NCBI GenBank assembly: GCA_016702555.1
Contig: JADJDV010000006.1
Location: forward strand, 731,114 to 795,113
Direction of reading: 5' to 3'
DNA length: 64,000 nt
From: Burkholderiales bacterium
GTDB lineage: Bacteria > Pseudomonadota > Gammaproteobacteria > Burkholderiales > Burkholderiaceae_C
This document shows positions 54,077 through 64,000 of this stretch, piece after piece; the first letter of the stretch is position 1; the number at the start of each line of letters is the position of its first letter. A program made the translations under genes and the position numbers. The notes under the pieces were generated by a model that was not told where the DNA came from, searched no databases, and saw only the letters and a program-made list of their open reading frames with translations.

Positions 54077-55755
54077 GCAACGATGTGCGGACAGGGCAGG
54101 TAATGAAATCGGAACTGAGATTTGCGAAACTCTGGCTGCCCATTGTGGTGCTACTTGTTTCCATGCTAGTCATCCCGGTGACTCAGCTCGCCGGTCTTGA
54201 TCGGATGCCTGGGGACATCGGTGACTCACGTTTGAATAACTATTTTCTGGAGCACGCATATAAGTTTTTGCTTGGCGCCGATGCTTCGCTGTGGGATCTA
54301 CCATTTTTCTATCCGTTTCCTTACGTGCTCGGTTTTTCCGATAATCTTTTTGGCTCGGCACCAATTTATGCAGCAATAAGAATATTGGGCGCTCAGCCTG
54401 ATACGTCACTCCAAATTTGGTTTTTTTGTGGATATGTGTTTAATTTTGCAGCAGCGTATTGGGCTCTGGTCAGGCTGGGGTTGACTTCAGCTGGGGCTGC
54501 CATGGGCGCGCTGGTGTTTTCTTTTGCGTTGCCCACATCTGCGCATGCAGGCCATGTCCAACTTCATTACAGGTTTGGAGTGCCATTGGCTTTCGTATAT
54601 TTTCTGAACTTTCTGGATCTGAAGCAATGGCGGTTGTTTGCTGCGGCTTGTGCTTGGACCGTTTGGCAGTTTTACTGTGGGATATATATAGGATTCTTTT
54701 TGCTGTTGCTATTCAGTGGCGCCTCAATAGTCTATGTTTTGAACGAATTGTTTGTGAAAAGGGAGAATTTCTATCGAATTTTTTGCCCATTTGTGATGAG
54801 TTGGATGGCTATGGCGAAAAAGGATAAATGGCGTTTGGTGATGTGGCTTCTTCTGTGCGTCTCATTGATGGCTTGGCTTTTCTATCCATACATTCAGGTG
54901 TCCCGTTTTTATGGCGTTGGCCGAGATTGGCCGGAAATTGCATCGATGCTACCTCGACCCCAAAGTTATTTTGGTGCAGATGTCTCTAAAGTTTGGGCGC
55001 CGATGCTGTCCAGCTTGATGAAAGATATTCCAATGCGACATGAACATCAGATGTTTGTGGGTTTGATTCCAATAATGTTGGCTATTTATGGTGCGGTATT
55101 TGGCTGGCGATGCGCGAAGAGAGAGGCATCGTATGTATTGATATTGGGAACGCTTATCTTGGTGATTGGGATAACGCTCTGCATTGGTGGCTGGAGTGCT
55201 TGGTACCTACTGCATAAGCTCCCCCTATTCTCCGCAATTCGCGCTATGACGCGAATTGACTTGGTAATTTTATTTATAGTTGGATATTTGTGCAGCTTGG
55301 CTATTGATCGGATTAGCTTGCTGCGAAATGTAGTTGCAATTCCCATGATTGTCGTACTATTTGTATTGGCTATCGTCGAGTTTTCAAACATCGGGATGCC
55401 AGTAAGCACCAAGCAGTCTTGGCGAGATCGTATCAGTGAGGCGGAGAAAAATCTGCCAACTGGATTAATCAAGGGGGACGTCGTATTTATGGCTCAACGC
55501 GGAGGTCCTCCATACGCAGACGAGCTGGATGTCATGTGGATTGCAATGGAACGGGGATTAAAGACAATGAACGGATATTCTGGGAATTATCCTCCAGGGT
55601 ATTTATATGACTATGGATCTAATTGTGATGAGGCGCCTAAAAGAATTGCCTCGTACTCCAGTTTTTCTCAGCGTACGAATGATTCAAATATTTTTAATGA
55701 TGCTGCAATCCGTATTCATTTGATTGGATTTGATCATTGTCGATCGAGTAAGTGA
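54067..55755 (+). CDS. GT-C type multi-spanning membrane protein, first gtr module
   Basis: The 562-residue protein has about 11-13 membrane helices. An early periplasmic loop, LDRMPGDIGDSRLNNYFLEH, has the acidic pattern expected of GT-C enzymes using polyprenyl-phosphate sugars. A long helix-rich core and a soluble C-terminal stretch (about residues 440-560, VFMAQRGGPPYADELDVMWI) follow. No named family is certain. With the GtrB-like and GtrA-like genes upstream it completes a gtr-type module that would add a side-branch sugar in the periplasm. Codon use and base composition differ from the surrounding GC-rich genes. Confidence 0.75.
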   Translation: MSLSNDVRTGQVMKSELRFAKLWLPIVVLLVSMLVIPVTQLAGLDRMPGDIGDSRLNNYFLEHAYKFLLGADASLWDLPFFYPFPYVLGFSDNLFGSAPIYAAIRILGAQPDTSLQIWFFCGYVFNFAAAYWALVRLGLTSAGAAMGALVFSFALPTSAHAGHVQLHYRFGVPLAFVYFLNFLDLKQWRLFAAACAWTVWQFYCGIYIGFFLLLLFSGASIVYVLNELFVKRENFYRIFCPFVMSWMAMAKKDKWRLVMWLLLCVSLMAWLFYPYIQVSRFYGVGRDWPEIASMLPRPQSYFGADVSKVWAPMLSSLMKDIPMRHEHQMFVGLIPIMLAIYGAVFGWRCAKREASYVLILGTLILVIGITLCIGGWSAWYLLHKLPLFSAIRAMTRIDLVILFIVGYLCSLAIDRISLLRNVVAIPMIVVLFVLAIVEFSNIGMPVSTKQSWRDRISEAEKNLPTGLIKGDVVFMAQRGGPPYADELDVMWIAMERGLKTMNGYSGNYPPGYLYDYGSNCDEAPKRIASYSSFSQRTNDSNIFNDAAIRIHLIGFDHCRSSK

Positions 55756-55868
55756 TATCCATTGATTGTAATATTTCTGAAATTTCTTCACATGACTTTT
55801 TGACTTACTGTTCCGTGAAAGTTAAATCAATAAACAAGCCTGACATTTAATGTTCTGAAAATACAGCC

Positions 55869-57243
55869 ATGAACGCTATAACAAAAGAAATCTTTCCTCG
55901 GAAAAAATTTTCTGTAGCATTAGTGATCGTGGGTCTTGTGCTTCAGTCTTTTATTGTAACGATTGGTTTTTTGTACAAATACACCAATGGTGACACCATG
56001 ATTTCCGCAGGTGCCGCCAAAATATACGCAAGCCTAAGTTTCCCAGAGCCTTTTTTCTTCGGGCAACCTTATATATTTTTGTTTGAATCAATTCTTGCGA
56101 TTCCGTTGGTTTGGGCCGGACTTCGGGCTGATATTTCAACCATGGTGGTTTGCATCGGGTTGTTTTATCTCCCGGTGCTGTTGCTGATGATGTACACTTA
56201 TTCTAGAAATATTCTGTTATGTGTGTTCATAGGTATTTCCCCCCTTTTAATTTCATTTTCTTACGTACTTATTTCTCAAATACCGTATGGGCTGATGGGG
56301 TCGGTTGGCTTTGTGCGGCTGCGTGCGTCATCTATCTTTTGATGACGCACGGGCAACGTCTCGAAAGATCTGTTTATGTCTTCTCGGTGCTTGCGTTGCG
56401 AGCTATTCGGCGACATCGCTTCTTATTCCATTGATCTTGTTGCGGGGGAAAGGACGTGAACTTGTCTTTTCGATGACATATTTTATTATCGGTTTTTTGT
56501 TGATATATTCACTTAATATTTTCTATGCTTTAAATCCATCGTATATAGTGCATGCAGCGCCAGGTCTTTCCATAAGTGGAAAAACTTTTGTGGAAAATAT
56601 TTCAAATCCTGAAATATACCAGGTCTTTTTCTCCTCCATCCCGTTCCTATGGGTGATGGTGATTATTGCTGTGTTTCGAGTTCGAGATTTTAATGTTGAT
56701 TATATATATTCGTTGTTTGGATATTTGATTCTTGTTGCGCTGGCGTTCGCGACTACGAAAATCAGGGATGGTGGCGAGTCTTATTTTTTTTCGCGGCACA
56801 GATTTTTTGTGGCTTCATCATTCTTTTTTGTTATTTACTTTTCATATCTATTTAGAAATGCTGTTTCTGCTAATCTGTTTAAAGATCCCAAGTTATATAA
56901 TTTGGCGCTTGTTGTAATGGTGCTCAACATGATTCAACTGACGCGGCTCCATTTTTTTATAGAATCCAATGTTCCGAAAGTTGCTGCGATTTACTCATAT
57001 CCTATTGTGCCTCTTGCTAACAGAGAGTATCTGAAATCGACGTGTGACAGAGTTTCGTTGATAATGGGAAATTACCAAGCCGCATTGATTGACGGTCGAA
57101 ACGATCTGATTGCTTACGGCTGCACGGTGTTAACTGGCAAGCAGATAGTACAAAAGATATATGAACGACGGACCTGGATGAAAGCGGCGATTGAATCCGA
57201 TGAGGCGCCACTATTTTTGCTTAAAGCAGATCAAGCATATTAA
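55869..57243 (+). pseudogene. Second GT-C type membrane protein, broken by two frameshifts
   Basis: Three successive frames are needed. The first, 55869 to about 56297, reads MNAITKEIFPRKKFSVALVI to SQIPYGLMG. The second, to about 56390, reads GWLCAAACVIYLLMTHGQRL. The third, to 57243, reads ASYSATSLLIPLILLRGKGR and onward. Each step is consistent with one missing base; the first fits a G missing from GGGG at 56294-56297. Joined, the protein has about 458 residues and about 10 membrane helices, with an early acidic loop YTNGDTMISAGAAKIY. No family name is certain. The gtrB-gtrA fusion gene follows, so this would be the specific transferase of a second module. The gap 55756-55868 holds nothing recognisable. 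Confidence 0.75.
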
Positions 57244-57405
57244 GCTTCTCGGTTCATTTTCTTGTTGCCTTGTCTCGAAATTTGGGAGAATGGTGATTGA
57301 TGCAAGCATATGGTTCTCGATGATTTTTTTGAGATAATAGAACAATAACATTGTGGCGCGACGATGTTTGATGTGTTTTGACGTTATCAATAAAGATGGG
57401 TGGAT

Positions 57406-58479
57406 ATGAAGCTTTCCATTATTGTGCCCACATTTAATGAAAGAGACAATATTTTAATTCTCGTGTCGAGAATCGAAGCGTTGATGCTGGATATTTCGTA
57501 CGAAATTATTTTTGTTGACGATGATTCGGCAGATGAAACTTGGAGTGTAGTTGATCGACTGGCTCGAGTGGAACCTACGGTTCGCCGGATCAGAAGAATT
57601 GGAAGACGTGGCTTGGCCAGCGCTGTTATCGAGGGTTGTTTATCGTCGTCCGCTGATCTTCTTATCGTTATGGATGCTGATCTTCAGCATGATGAAAAGA
57701 TGATTCCTGAGATCGTGGCAAGGTTGTCTGATGATGCCGATATCGTTGTCGTTTCACGCGATTTTCAGAAACGATTGCAAGGATTGAGTCCATTGCGCCA
57801 ACGAATTTCAAGGTTGGCTAATTATTTGTTACAGCCATTGCTTAGCTATAAAGTGATGGATCCGATGAGTGGTTTTTTTGGTATTCGAGGTACTCGCTTT
57901 GGCGAACTCGCCCCGAAGTTGTCACCGGTAGGGTTTAAGATTCTTTTTGATCTTATCAGCATACGCGGAGGTGAACTTGTTGTCGTAGAGCTTGTGGCCT
58001 ATTTCGGTCGGCGTATTCATGGCGAGAGCAAGTTGAAGCTGAATGTTTTTATTGATTTGATCGAAATGTATATGTTCAAAATCTTTGGGCGCATGCTTCC
58101 GCTGCGCTTGTTGCTGTTTCTGGGGGTTGGTGCATTGGGCGCAGTAATTCATCTGATCGTCCTGAAACTTTTGCATCATGGTCTGTCATGGTCTTTCGTA
58201 TATTCTCAGCTTGCAGCTACTTATATAGCTATGATGCTGAATTTCATTAATAACAATTTGGTGACGTATCGAGACCATGCTTTGTCAGGACGCCGTTTTT
58301 TACTGGGTGCCATTACCTTCATCTTGATATGCAGCGTGGGCGCGGCTGCTAACGTGGCGGTTGCATCCTATCTCTATGACATAGGGGCGATATGGTGGAT
58401 TGCCGGTCTGTGCGGGGCCATCATTGGATCGGTATGGAATTATTCGATCAGCCGTTACGTGACGTGGGGCGTGCGTTGA
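57406..58479 (+). CDS. GT2-GtrA fusion: polyprenyl-phosphate glycosyltransferase with flippase domain
   Basis: The 357-residue protein combines a GT-A domain (residues 1 to about 220, with LSIIVPTFNERDNILILVSR, EIIFVDDDSADETW and IVMDADLQHDEKMIPEI) and a C-terminal GtrA-type domain of four helices (about 230-357, with LFLGVGALGAVIHLIVLKLL and LNFINNNLVTYRDHALSGRR). This is the dolichol-phosphate mannose synthase-like fusion seen in many bacteria. The ATG at 57406 is preferred to a GTG at 57400. The 162-base gap upstream has no gene. It ends the AT-rich segment. Confidence 0.9.
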   Translation: MKLSIIVPTFNERDNILILVSRIEALMLDISYEIIFVDDDSADETWSVVDRLARVEPTVRRIRRIGRRGLASAVIEGCLSSSADLLIVMDADLQHDEKMIPEIVARLSDDADIVVVSRDFQKRLQGLSPLRQRISRLANYLLQPLLSYKVMDPMSGFFGIRGTRFGELAPKLSPVGFKILFDLISIRGGELVVVELVAYFGRRIHGESKLKLNVFIDLIEMYMFKIFGRMLPLRLLLFLGVGALGAVIHLIVLKLLHHGLSWSFVYSQLAATYIAMMLNFINNNLVTYRDHALSGRRFLLGAITFILICSVGAAANVAVASYLYDIGAIWWIAGLCGAIIGSVWNYSISRYVTWGVR

Positions 58480-58776
58480 ACATTTCAGGAGGTTTTTTTG
58501 GGGTTGTAACGACAGACTGACTGAAGGCGCGCCGTGCCATCCTCACTGCTGCATGAATGAGCAGCCGTATGGCACCACGGTCACTGATCGGTGGTACGTC
58601 GTTGTCATGTTGTCTTTGCCCATATCACTTGGATCACGGGTGCGCGGGCGGTGGGTAAGTCTAGGTGGATGTGCTACCGCTGCGCCTGATTGACCACGAC
58701 GAGAACCAGAACAGCGCCAGTGCGGCAATGCTGGTGATTGTGTGCTGCAGGGGTGGGCTGAGGTGGGCGGACGGCA
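58480..58776. other. Gene-free gap at the right edge of the AT-rich segment
   Basis: These 297 bases lie between the convergent ends of the GT2-GtrA gene and the broken GT4 gene. I see no open frame with family similarity and no clear terminator; a T run follows AGGAGG near 58495. Base composition returns toward the GC-rich background here, which suggests an old insertion boundary. Confidence 0.5.
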
Positions 58777-60570
58777 CTAGGTACTTCGGTCACGTACAGC
58801 CGGTTTTTTCATCATCAGCAGCGCGCTGACATCGTCATGATCGAGCAGGGTGGCTTCGCGCGACGCGGCGATCACCATGGCGTCGTGCTGGTAGAGGCGC
58901 AGGCGCGATTCCATGCCTTGCAGGCGCACTCCGGTCAGGTGTCTGGCCCAGCGGTCGAGCGGGCCGTCTCTGTTTGGTCGTTGATGACCAGTCCTGGCGT
59001 AGGTTCCGACTCGAAGGTCGGCTGCTGGACTGGTCGCGTTATCGGCCTGAGCAGCTCGAGCGCCGCCCGTGCATTGCTGTCTGCATCGGCGTACAGAGTG
59101 AGCACGCTCTGGTAGCCATGCCGCAGCGCAAAGCGGATGCCGGCCTGGATGGTGTTCCAGTTCGCTCAGGTGCAGCGCTGGAATAAGCACGGTCACGTCG
59201 TCGTGCCGTGCTGCCAGGGCGTCGAGCGTAACTCTTGTATTGGTTGAACCCAGCAGCAGAAAGGATCGGCAGCCAGCTTTCTTTAGCTTGCTCAGCGTGG
59301 ATTCGGCAACAGCCGCTGATTCTCCGCTTTGCGCCAGGATCAGGCGCAGACGGTTGCGCTTTGGTGCTTCGAAAAATACTTCTGGCACTACGCCGGCATA
59401 CAAGTGCACGATGCTGCGGGCGGAGGTCTCGATGGAGAACAGCTTGGCTGCGGCTGCCTGCCCCGTCTGACCCAGTTGCGCTCTGCGCTCAGGGTCATGC
59501 TGCAATTGCGTAATGGCTGTGCGCCAGGATTCGGGTTTATCCACCTCGGCCAGCAAGCCATTGCCGGATTGCCGGACGATCCATGGCAAACCGGAGCCAT
59601 GCAGGTCTGAGACGATGCAGGGCTTCCCGTGTTGCATGGCTTCCAGCACGGCCAGGCCGAAGGCTCGGTGCGTTCGCGTGAGGCTAGGCAGAACAGGTTG
59701 CAACTGGCCAGCAGGCGGTGCTTGTGTTCTTCGGTGACGGGGCCGAGCAGGCGTACGGCGGGCGCTTGTCCGGCCGGAGTGGATTCGCGGATGAGGCGGT
59801 CCAGCTCAGCGTACATGTCGCCGGCACCGGCAATGAGCAATTGCACGCCGCTCATGCCGGAAACCGCCTTGATGAGGGTTTCGAAGCCCTTGTAATACGT
59901 CAGGCGGCCGAGCGAGAGCAGGCGCAATGTCCCTGGCTGCCAGTCGGGGCTGGCCTCGAGCCCGCTGGCACTTGCGTGCCGCTGGACTTGTGGCGTCAGT
60001 CCCAGCGGGATGACTTGTACCTTGTCTGCCAGCGCGCCAGCGGTTTGCTGGCGTCGAGGTAGCTGGGCGAGGTGACGATGATGCGCTGCGCGTGCTTCAG
60101 CATCGCGCGTTCGAAGGGCCTCGCCAGCCAGTCGTAGGCAATGGAAACCAGCCGCCGGATGCTTGAGCGAACGACGTCGGAATGCCAGTGAACGACCCAC
60201 GGCAGCTTGCGTGTCAGCGGCATCAGCAGGGCCCAGAACACGGCGTTGTTGGGCATGCAGGTGCAGCAGGTCAGGCTCGAACTGGCGGATCAGGCGCCGC
60301 AGGGTGAACGGGAAGCTGACGCCAAGCGGCGCGTAGAGGATTTGCGCCTGTACCGGCACCCGGTGCAGCCAAGAAGGGGTCGTCGGCCTGCGGCTGTCCA
60401 TGCACCAGTCCGATCGCGTACAGGCCGTGCTTGCGATGCTCGTCGATCAGATCGGCCAGATAGGTTTCCATACCGCCGCGATACGGTGGATAGAACTTGC
60501 CGACGTGCAGCACGCGGCCGCTCAGGCTGGATGGCAGGTTGGTCTGCGGCTCAGCGGGTTGCAGCTTCAT
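58777..60570 (-). pseudogene. GT4 family glycosyltransferase with C-terminal extension, broken by several indels
   Basis: The start at 60570 reads MKLQPAEPQTNLPSSLSGRV, then HVGKFYPPYRGGMETYLADL. Later pieces appear in shifting frames: ILYAPLGVSFPFTLRRLIRQ, WVVHWHSDVVRSSIRRLVSI, LSLGRLTYYKGFETLIKAV and EAFGLAVLEAMQHGKPCIVS. Together they give a complete GT4 enzyme of about 380 residues, so little has been lost apart from frame. An extension of about 200 residues follows (LILAQSGESAAVAESTLSKL, then GIRFALRHGYQSVLTLYADA in another frame), whose family is unclear. The first break is fixed by removing one C from the CCCC within GACGACCCCTTC. It overlaps the TPR gene upstream by 20 bases. Confidence 0.8.
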
Positions 60571-62566
60571 CGGCTGGCGGCGGCGCGGCGCCAAGTTGCG
60601 CGGCGAGGGCGCGATAAGCCATCTGGCGAGGTTCCAGTGCCGTGGCCTGCTGGGCGGCCTTGAGCGCGCCGGCCTTGTCGCCCCGGCGCAGCAGCGCCTG
60701 CGCACGGCCAAAATGTGCGGCGGCCAGGGCTGGCGCGTCAGGATGTCGTCGAAGGTGGCAATGGCCTCGCCCAGCTGGTTGTCGCCCGGTAGGCCATGCC
60801 CAGGCCAAACTTCAGGCGATCGTTGCCGGGCTGGTAGGCCAACAGGGATTTGAGGTCGGTGATGGCGCTGGCGTACTGCTTGGCCGGCAGGGCGACCTGG
60901 GCGCGCTCCAGCACGGTGCGGCGACGCGCTTGCTCGTCCTGTGGCAGCTCCAGCGCGGTGGTGTAGTTGTCGTAGGCGGCGTGGAACTGGCGCAGTGCGG
61001 CCTGTGATACAGCGCGGTAGTACAGCGCTTGCTCCTTGAAGCCGACGTTCTCAGCGGCCTCGAGGGCGGCCAGCGCTTCGGCGTGCTTGCCCTGTAGTTG
61101 CAGGGCGACACCGCGATTCATCTGCGCCGAGGCCATGGGCCCACCCAGTCTGACGGCCATGTCGAAATCGTGCAAAGCTCTTGTGCGGCTTCGCGCCCAG
61201 GTAATAGGCGCCGCGATTGATGCACGGGCGCCAGCGGCCGACGGCATTGGCCGAGGCCTGCAGGTCGACCTTGTCTATGGCATCGGTCCAGGCGGAATGC
61301 ACGTCGCGCAGCGAGTGCACGCGCTCCCACGCCAGCGCACCGAGCAACAATGACAGCACCAGACCGATGCCATAGACAATGCGTGGCTGTATGTTGCCAA
61401 GCACGATGGCCAACACGCCGCACAGCATGGGTGCCCACAGATAGCTGCGGTACAGCACGAACGGATCCTGAATCCAGGAGGTGCTGAACTCGGTAAAGAA
61501 CAGCAGGCCGGCGCTGAGTATCAACAGTGCCGCCAAGCCCCAGGCGTCGCGGCGACGCAGCACCAGCCAGGTGCAGCCCAGCATCAACGTGACGTAGCCG
61601 ATGGCGCCAAACAGTTGCGGGAAAGCGCCAAAGCTGAGCGGGAACGCGGGCGCAGATCGATCGCCATCCACTGCACGTTGGGCACCGCCCAGAACAGGGC
61701 GTAGCCGAAGAACAGCCAGGTCTGGTTGAGCACGCTCAAGGGGTAGATGCGTTGGCCAATGCCGGGTTGCAGGGCTTCCAGCTGCTTGACGTATTCGATC
61801 GAGGTTTCGTCGAAAGCGTGGGCGCCGATGATGGCGCCGTAGCGCAGCGTGAGCAGATAGGCCACCCCGACCAGCAGCGCCAGTGCGCCGGCAGACAGTG
61901 TGGCCAGGCGTTGCCATCGGGGACGGCGCACGAACACGTAGAACGGTACTGTGAGCGCACCGAACATGATGGCGTGCTCCTTGCACAGAACGGCGATGCC
62001 GTAGCATGCCAGCGCCGCCGCGAACCATGCTGATGCCGCCGCCGCGCAGGCCGCGCAGATACGCCAGGCAGGCCAGCAGGCCGAACAGCGTGGCCATGAC
62101 GATGGAGCGCTGGATCAGGTACGCCACGCCATAAACGGCGACTGGATGCAGTGCGAAGAAGGCGGTGGCGACAATGGCCGCCGCCTGCCGTGTGGGTGCC
62201 GGATCATCGTGATTCCGATCATCGCCGACGGGTACCAGTGCCAGTAACTCGCGCAGCAGGAAGAACAGCACCATGCAGGTTGCGGCATGCAGCGCGACGT
62301 TGAAGGCGCGCTGCACCGCCCAGTTCTCGAAGAGGTTTTGCAACCAGACAAAGCTGCCATACGACAACAGCGCGGCTGTAACTGGAACAAGCTGCCGTAG
62401 GTGCCAATCACCTCGGTCATCGGCGCCGAGTCATCGAACACCAGGCCGTTGTTAAGGCCAGGCCGTACACCACGGCCAGCGCCAGCAGAGCCAGCATGGC
62501 AGCGATGCCGAGCGGCTTACGGGCTAATGGGAGGGGCATGAGTCGGTGAGAAGCAGAGGACGGCAT
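60551..62566 (-). pseudogene. Multi-spanning membrane protein with TPR C terminus, broken by several indels
   Basis: From the ATG at 62566 (MPSSASHRLMPLPLARKP) the pieces read a membrane helix LGIAAMLALLALAVVYGLA, then GSFVWLQNLFENWAVQRAF, ALHPVAVYGVAYLIQRSIVM, YVTLMLGCTWLVLRR and LLFFTEFSTSWIQDPFVLYR. Tetratricopeptide-type helices follow (MNRGVALQLQGKHAEALAAL and YYRAVSQAALRQFHAAYDNY). The order of about 10 membrane helices then TPR repeats resembles TMTC/PMT-like membrane TPR proteins found in polysaccharide or glycosylation loci. Breaks include a missing C in GGCCTTAAC near 62453 and a missing base in TTCCAGTTACAG near 62380. The total would be about 670 residues. Confidence 0.75.
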
Positions 62567-62783
62567 GGCCGGATTATCGGCAGGCGCCGGCCCACTTTCT
62601 CACCCTGTCGCGGTGGACAGTCGCGGCTCTAGCGGTGACGGCGGCGCCCCCTCCGGCCACGTGGCGGATACACCATCAAAACCAGAAAGCCCGCTGCTGG
62701 AGCGCTGGCCTGACGGCACGGTGGTGGTGTGGGGCTTGACCCCACATCGCCGCCAGCCCCCGGGCCTGCTTCGACTCGATTAA
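62567..62783. other. Gap between the TPR gene and the IS element
   Basis: These 217 bases contain a reading ending in LLERWPDGTVVVWGLTPHRR that stops at the IS edge, but it has no recognised family or reliable start. It may be the broken end of a gene cut by the insertion. Nothing else is supported. Confidence 0.4.
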
Positions 62784-64000
62784 GGAAGGTCTGCACAAAT
62801 CTGCGGATCTCTGGCTGCAAGATGTAGCGTCTTTGGGACAATTGAGCACCGGCTTTAGCAAGCAGACCTTGGCCTTGAACCTGAGTGTGTCAAGCGCACG
62901 CGCAAGCGGCGCTTTCTCGATGATGAAATGCTGGTGCCTTGGGCCGATCTGGTGGCCTTGATCGCGCCATATACGCCTGAGGCTGGCCGACGCGGGCGTC
63001 AGCCCTTGATGAAACCATGCTTCGCATTCAGCTCTTTACGTTGCGGTCTACCCTGAGCGATCCGGCCATGAAGAAGCCTTGCACGACGTGCCGCTGTACC
63101 GCGAGTTTGCGGGCCTGACAACTGGCATACGCGCCTGCCCGACGAGAGCACCATCTTGCGCTTTCGTCACCTGCTGGAGCAGCACAAGCTGGCCGAGCAG
63201 ATGTTCAAGCTCATCAACGAGCTGTTTCACGTTGCGGATTGCCGCTCGCAAGGCTGGCACCGCCGTGACGCCACCTTGATTGCTGCTGCGCCCAGCTCCA
63301 CCAAGAACAAGGACACCGCGCGCGATGCCCAGATGCGCTCCAGCAAGAAGCGGCAAATAACCGGTGCTCGGTTGAAGACGCACATCGGTGTGGACGCCGA
63401 CCCCCGCTTTGACGCACAGCGTGCGTGGCACGGCAGGCAACGTGCATGACATCGTTGAGGCCAACGCCTTGCTGCACGGTGAAGAAAGCAATGCCTTTGG
63501 CGACTCGGCCTTCCAGGGTGCTGGACAAGCGAGCTGATGCTGGCGAAAGTGTCACCTGGCATGTGGCCATGAAGCGGGGCCAGCGCAAAGCGTTGGGATG
63601 TAAGGACGATCCGATCGAAGGCAAGCTGACTGTGATCGAACGCATCAAGGCCAGCATCCGCGCCAAGGTCGAGCATCCGTCTCGGGTCGTGAAGTGCCAG
63701 TTCGGCTATGTGAAGGTGCGCTACCGGGGTTTCGAAGAAGAACACGGCGCAGATCGCACCTTAGTGCCAGCCTGGCCAACCTGTGGATGGCGCAAGAAGT
63801 TGATGGCAGGTGCGCCCGGCGCGTCAAAAAGGGCCTGCGGGAGAGCAAAAACCTCCGAGCAAGGCGAAAAACGTCCGGCGAGGTCTCAGTTTCCAGCAAG
63901 AGCTGCAAAATGGACAGCCAAGCACATCCGCGTGTTGCAGATATATGGCTCCGACTCTGCACCCCGCCAGCCCGCATGAAACCTAGGTTCCTGTAGATAT
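62784..64000 (+). mobile_element. IS5-family insertion sequence with a frame-broken transposase, right end not reached
   Basis: The left end is GGAAGGTCTGCACAAATC at 62784. Transposase pieces in shifting plus-strand frames match the IS5 DDE order: VPWADLVALIAPYTPEAGRR, DESTILRFRHLLEQHKLAEQ, APSSTKNKDTARDAQMRSS, KTHIGVDAD, NALLHGEESNAFGDSAFQ and KASIRAKVEHPSRVVKCQFG, ending with LANLWMAQ-like residues. The catalytic core order is recognisable, but at least four frame breaks occur and an early stop follows the first ATG (ATGTAG at 62822). The complementary right inverted repeat is not present before the window ends. The copy looks inactive. Confidence 0.8.

Overview
This is high-GC, densely packed betaproteobacterial chromosome. 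Gene order and protein types (kynBUA, purM-hda-HAD-pcnB-folK, pyrG-kdsA-eno-ftsB, surE-pcm-nlpD-rlmD, DUF47-pit) point to Burkholderiales, most likely Comamonadaceae. The family assignment is inference; no rRNA, tRNA, CRISPR array or prophage was seen.

Region 1 (0.1-13.5 kb) holds a DUF364 protein, nicotinate phosphoribosyltransferase, a NhaD-like ion transporter, the tryptophan-to-anthranilate operon kynBUA, an AI-2E family permease, purM, and the hda / HAD phosphatase / pcnB / folK run. Region 2 (13-26 kb) holds phosphate transport (DUF47 plus Pit), rpsP-rimM, the ftsB-eno-DUF1330-kdsA-pyrG block, coaBC-dut, a glycine-zipper lipoprotein, an SlyD-type FKBP and a RoxA-like ribosomal oxygenase. 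Region 3 (26-41 kb) holds an alanine-rich lipoprotein, a WalJ-like hydrolase with an in-frame stop, bamC, dapA, both topoisomerase IV genes around a lytic transglycosylase, a quinone reductase, surE-pcm-nlpD and rlmD.

Region 4 (41.4-62.6 kb) is a surface-polysaccharide locus. ManC supplies GDP-mannose, Wzm/Wzt form an ABC exporter, an FkbM methyltransferase and several glycosyltransferases follow (one is a 1051-residue three-module protein), and a UDP-glucuronate decarboxylase supplies UDP-xylose. Two gtr-like modules (bactoprenol glycosyltransferase, GtrA flippase, GT-C type membrane enzyme) lie in an AT-rich stretch of about 53.5-58.5 kb. The locus ends in a frame-broken GT4 gene, a frame-broken TPR membrane protein and a degenerate IS5-family element (62.8-64.0 kb).

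Many genes are broken by one-base indels, often in short G or C runs: pyrG, parE, probably fkbM, the second GT-C gene, and the terminal GT4, TPR and transposase genes. pyrG and parE are normally essential, so at least part of this looks like consensus error rather than decay. The most interesting real signals are the three-module glycosyltransferase with an internally deleted module, the double gtr cassette with a membrane-anchored winged-helix-like protein, and a nested perfect palindrome between kynU and kynA that belongs to a small family of dispersed intergenic repeats.
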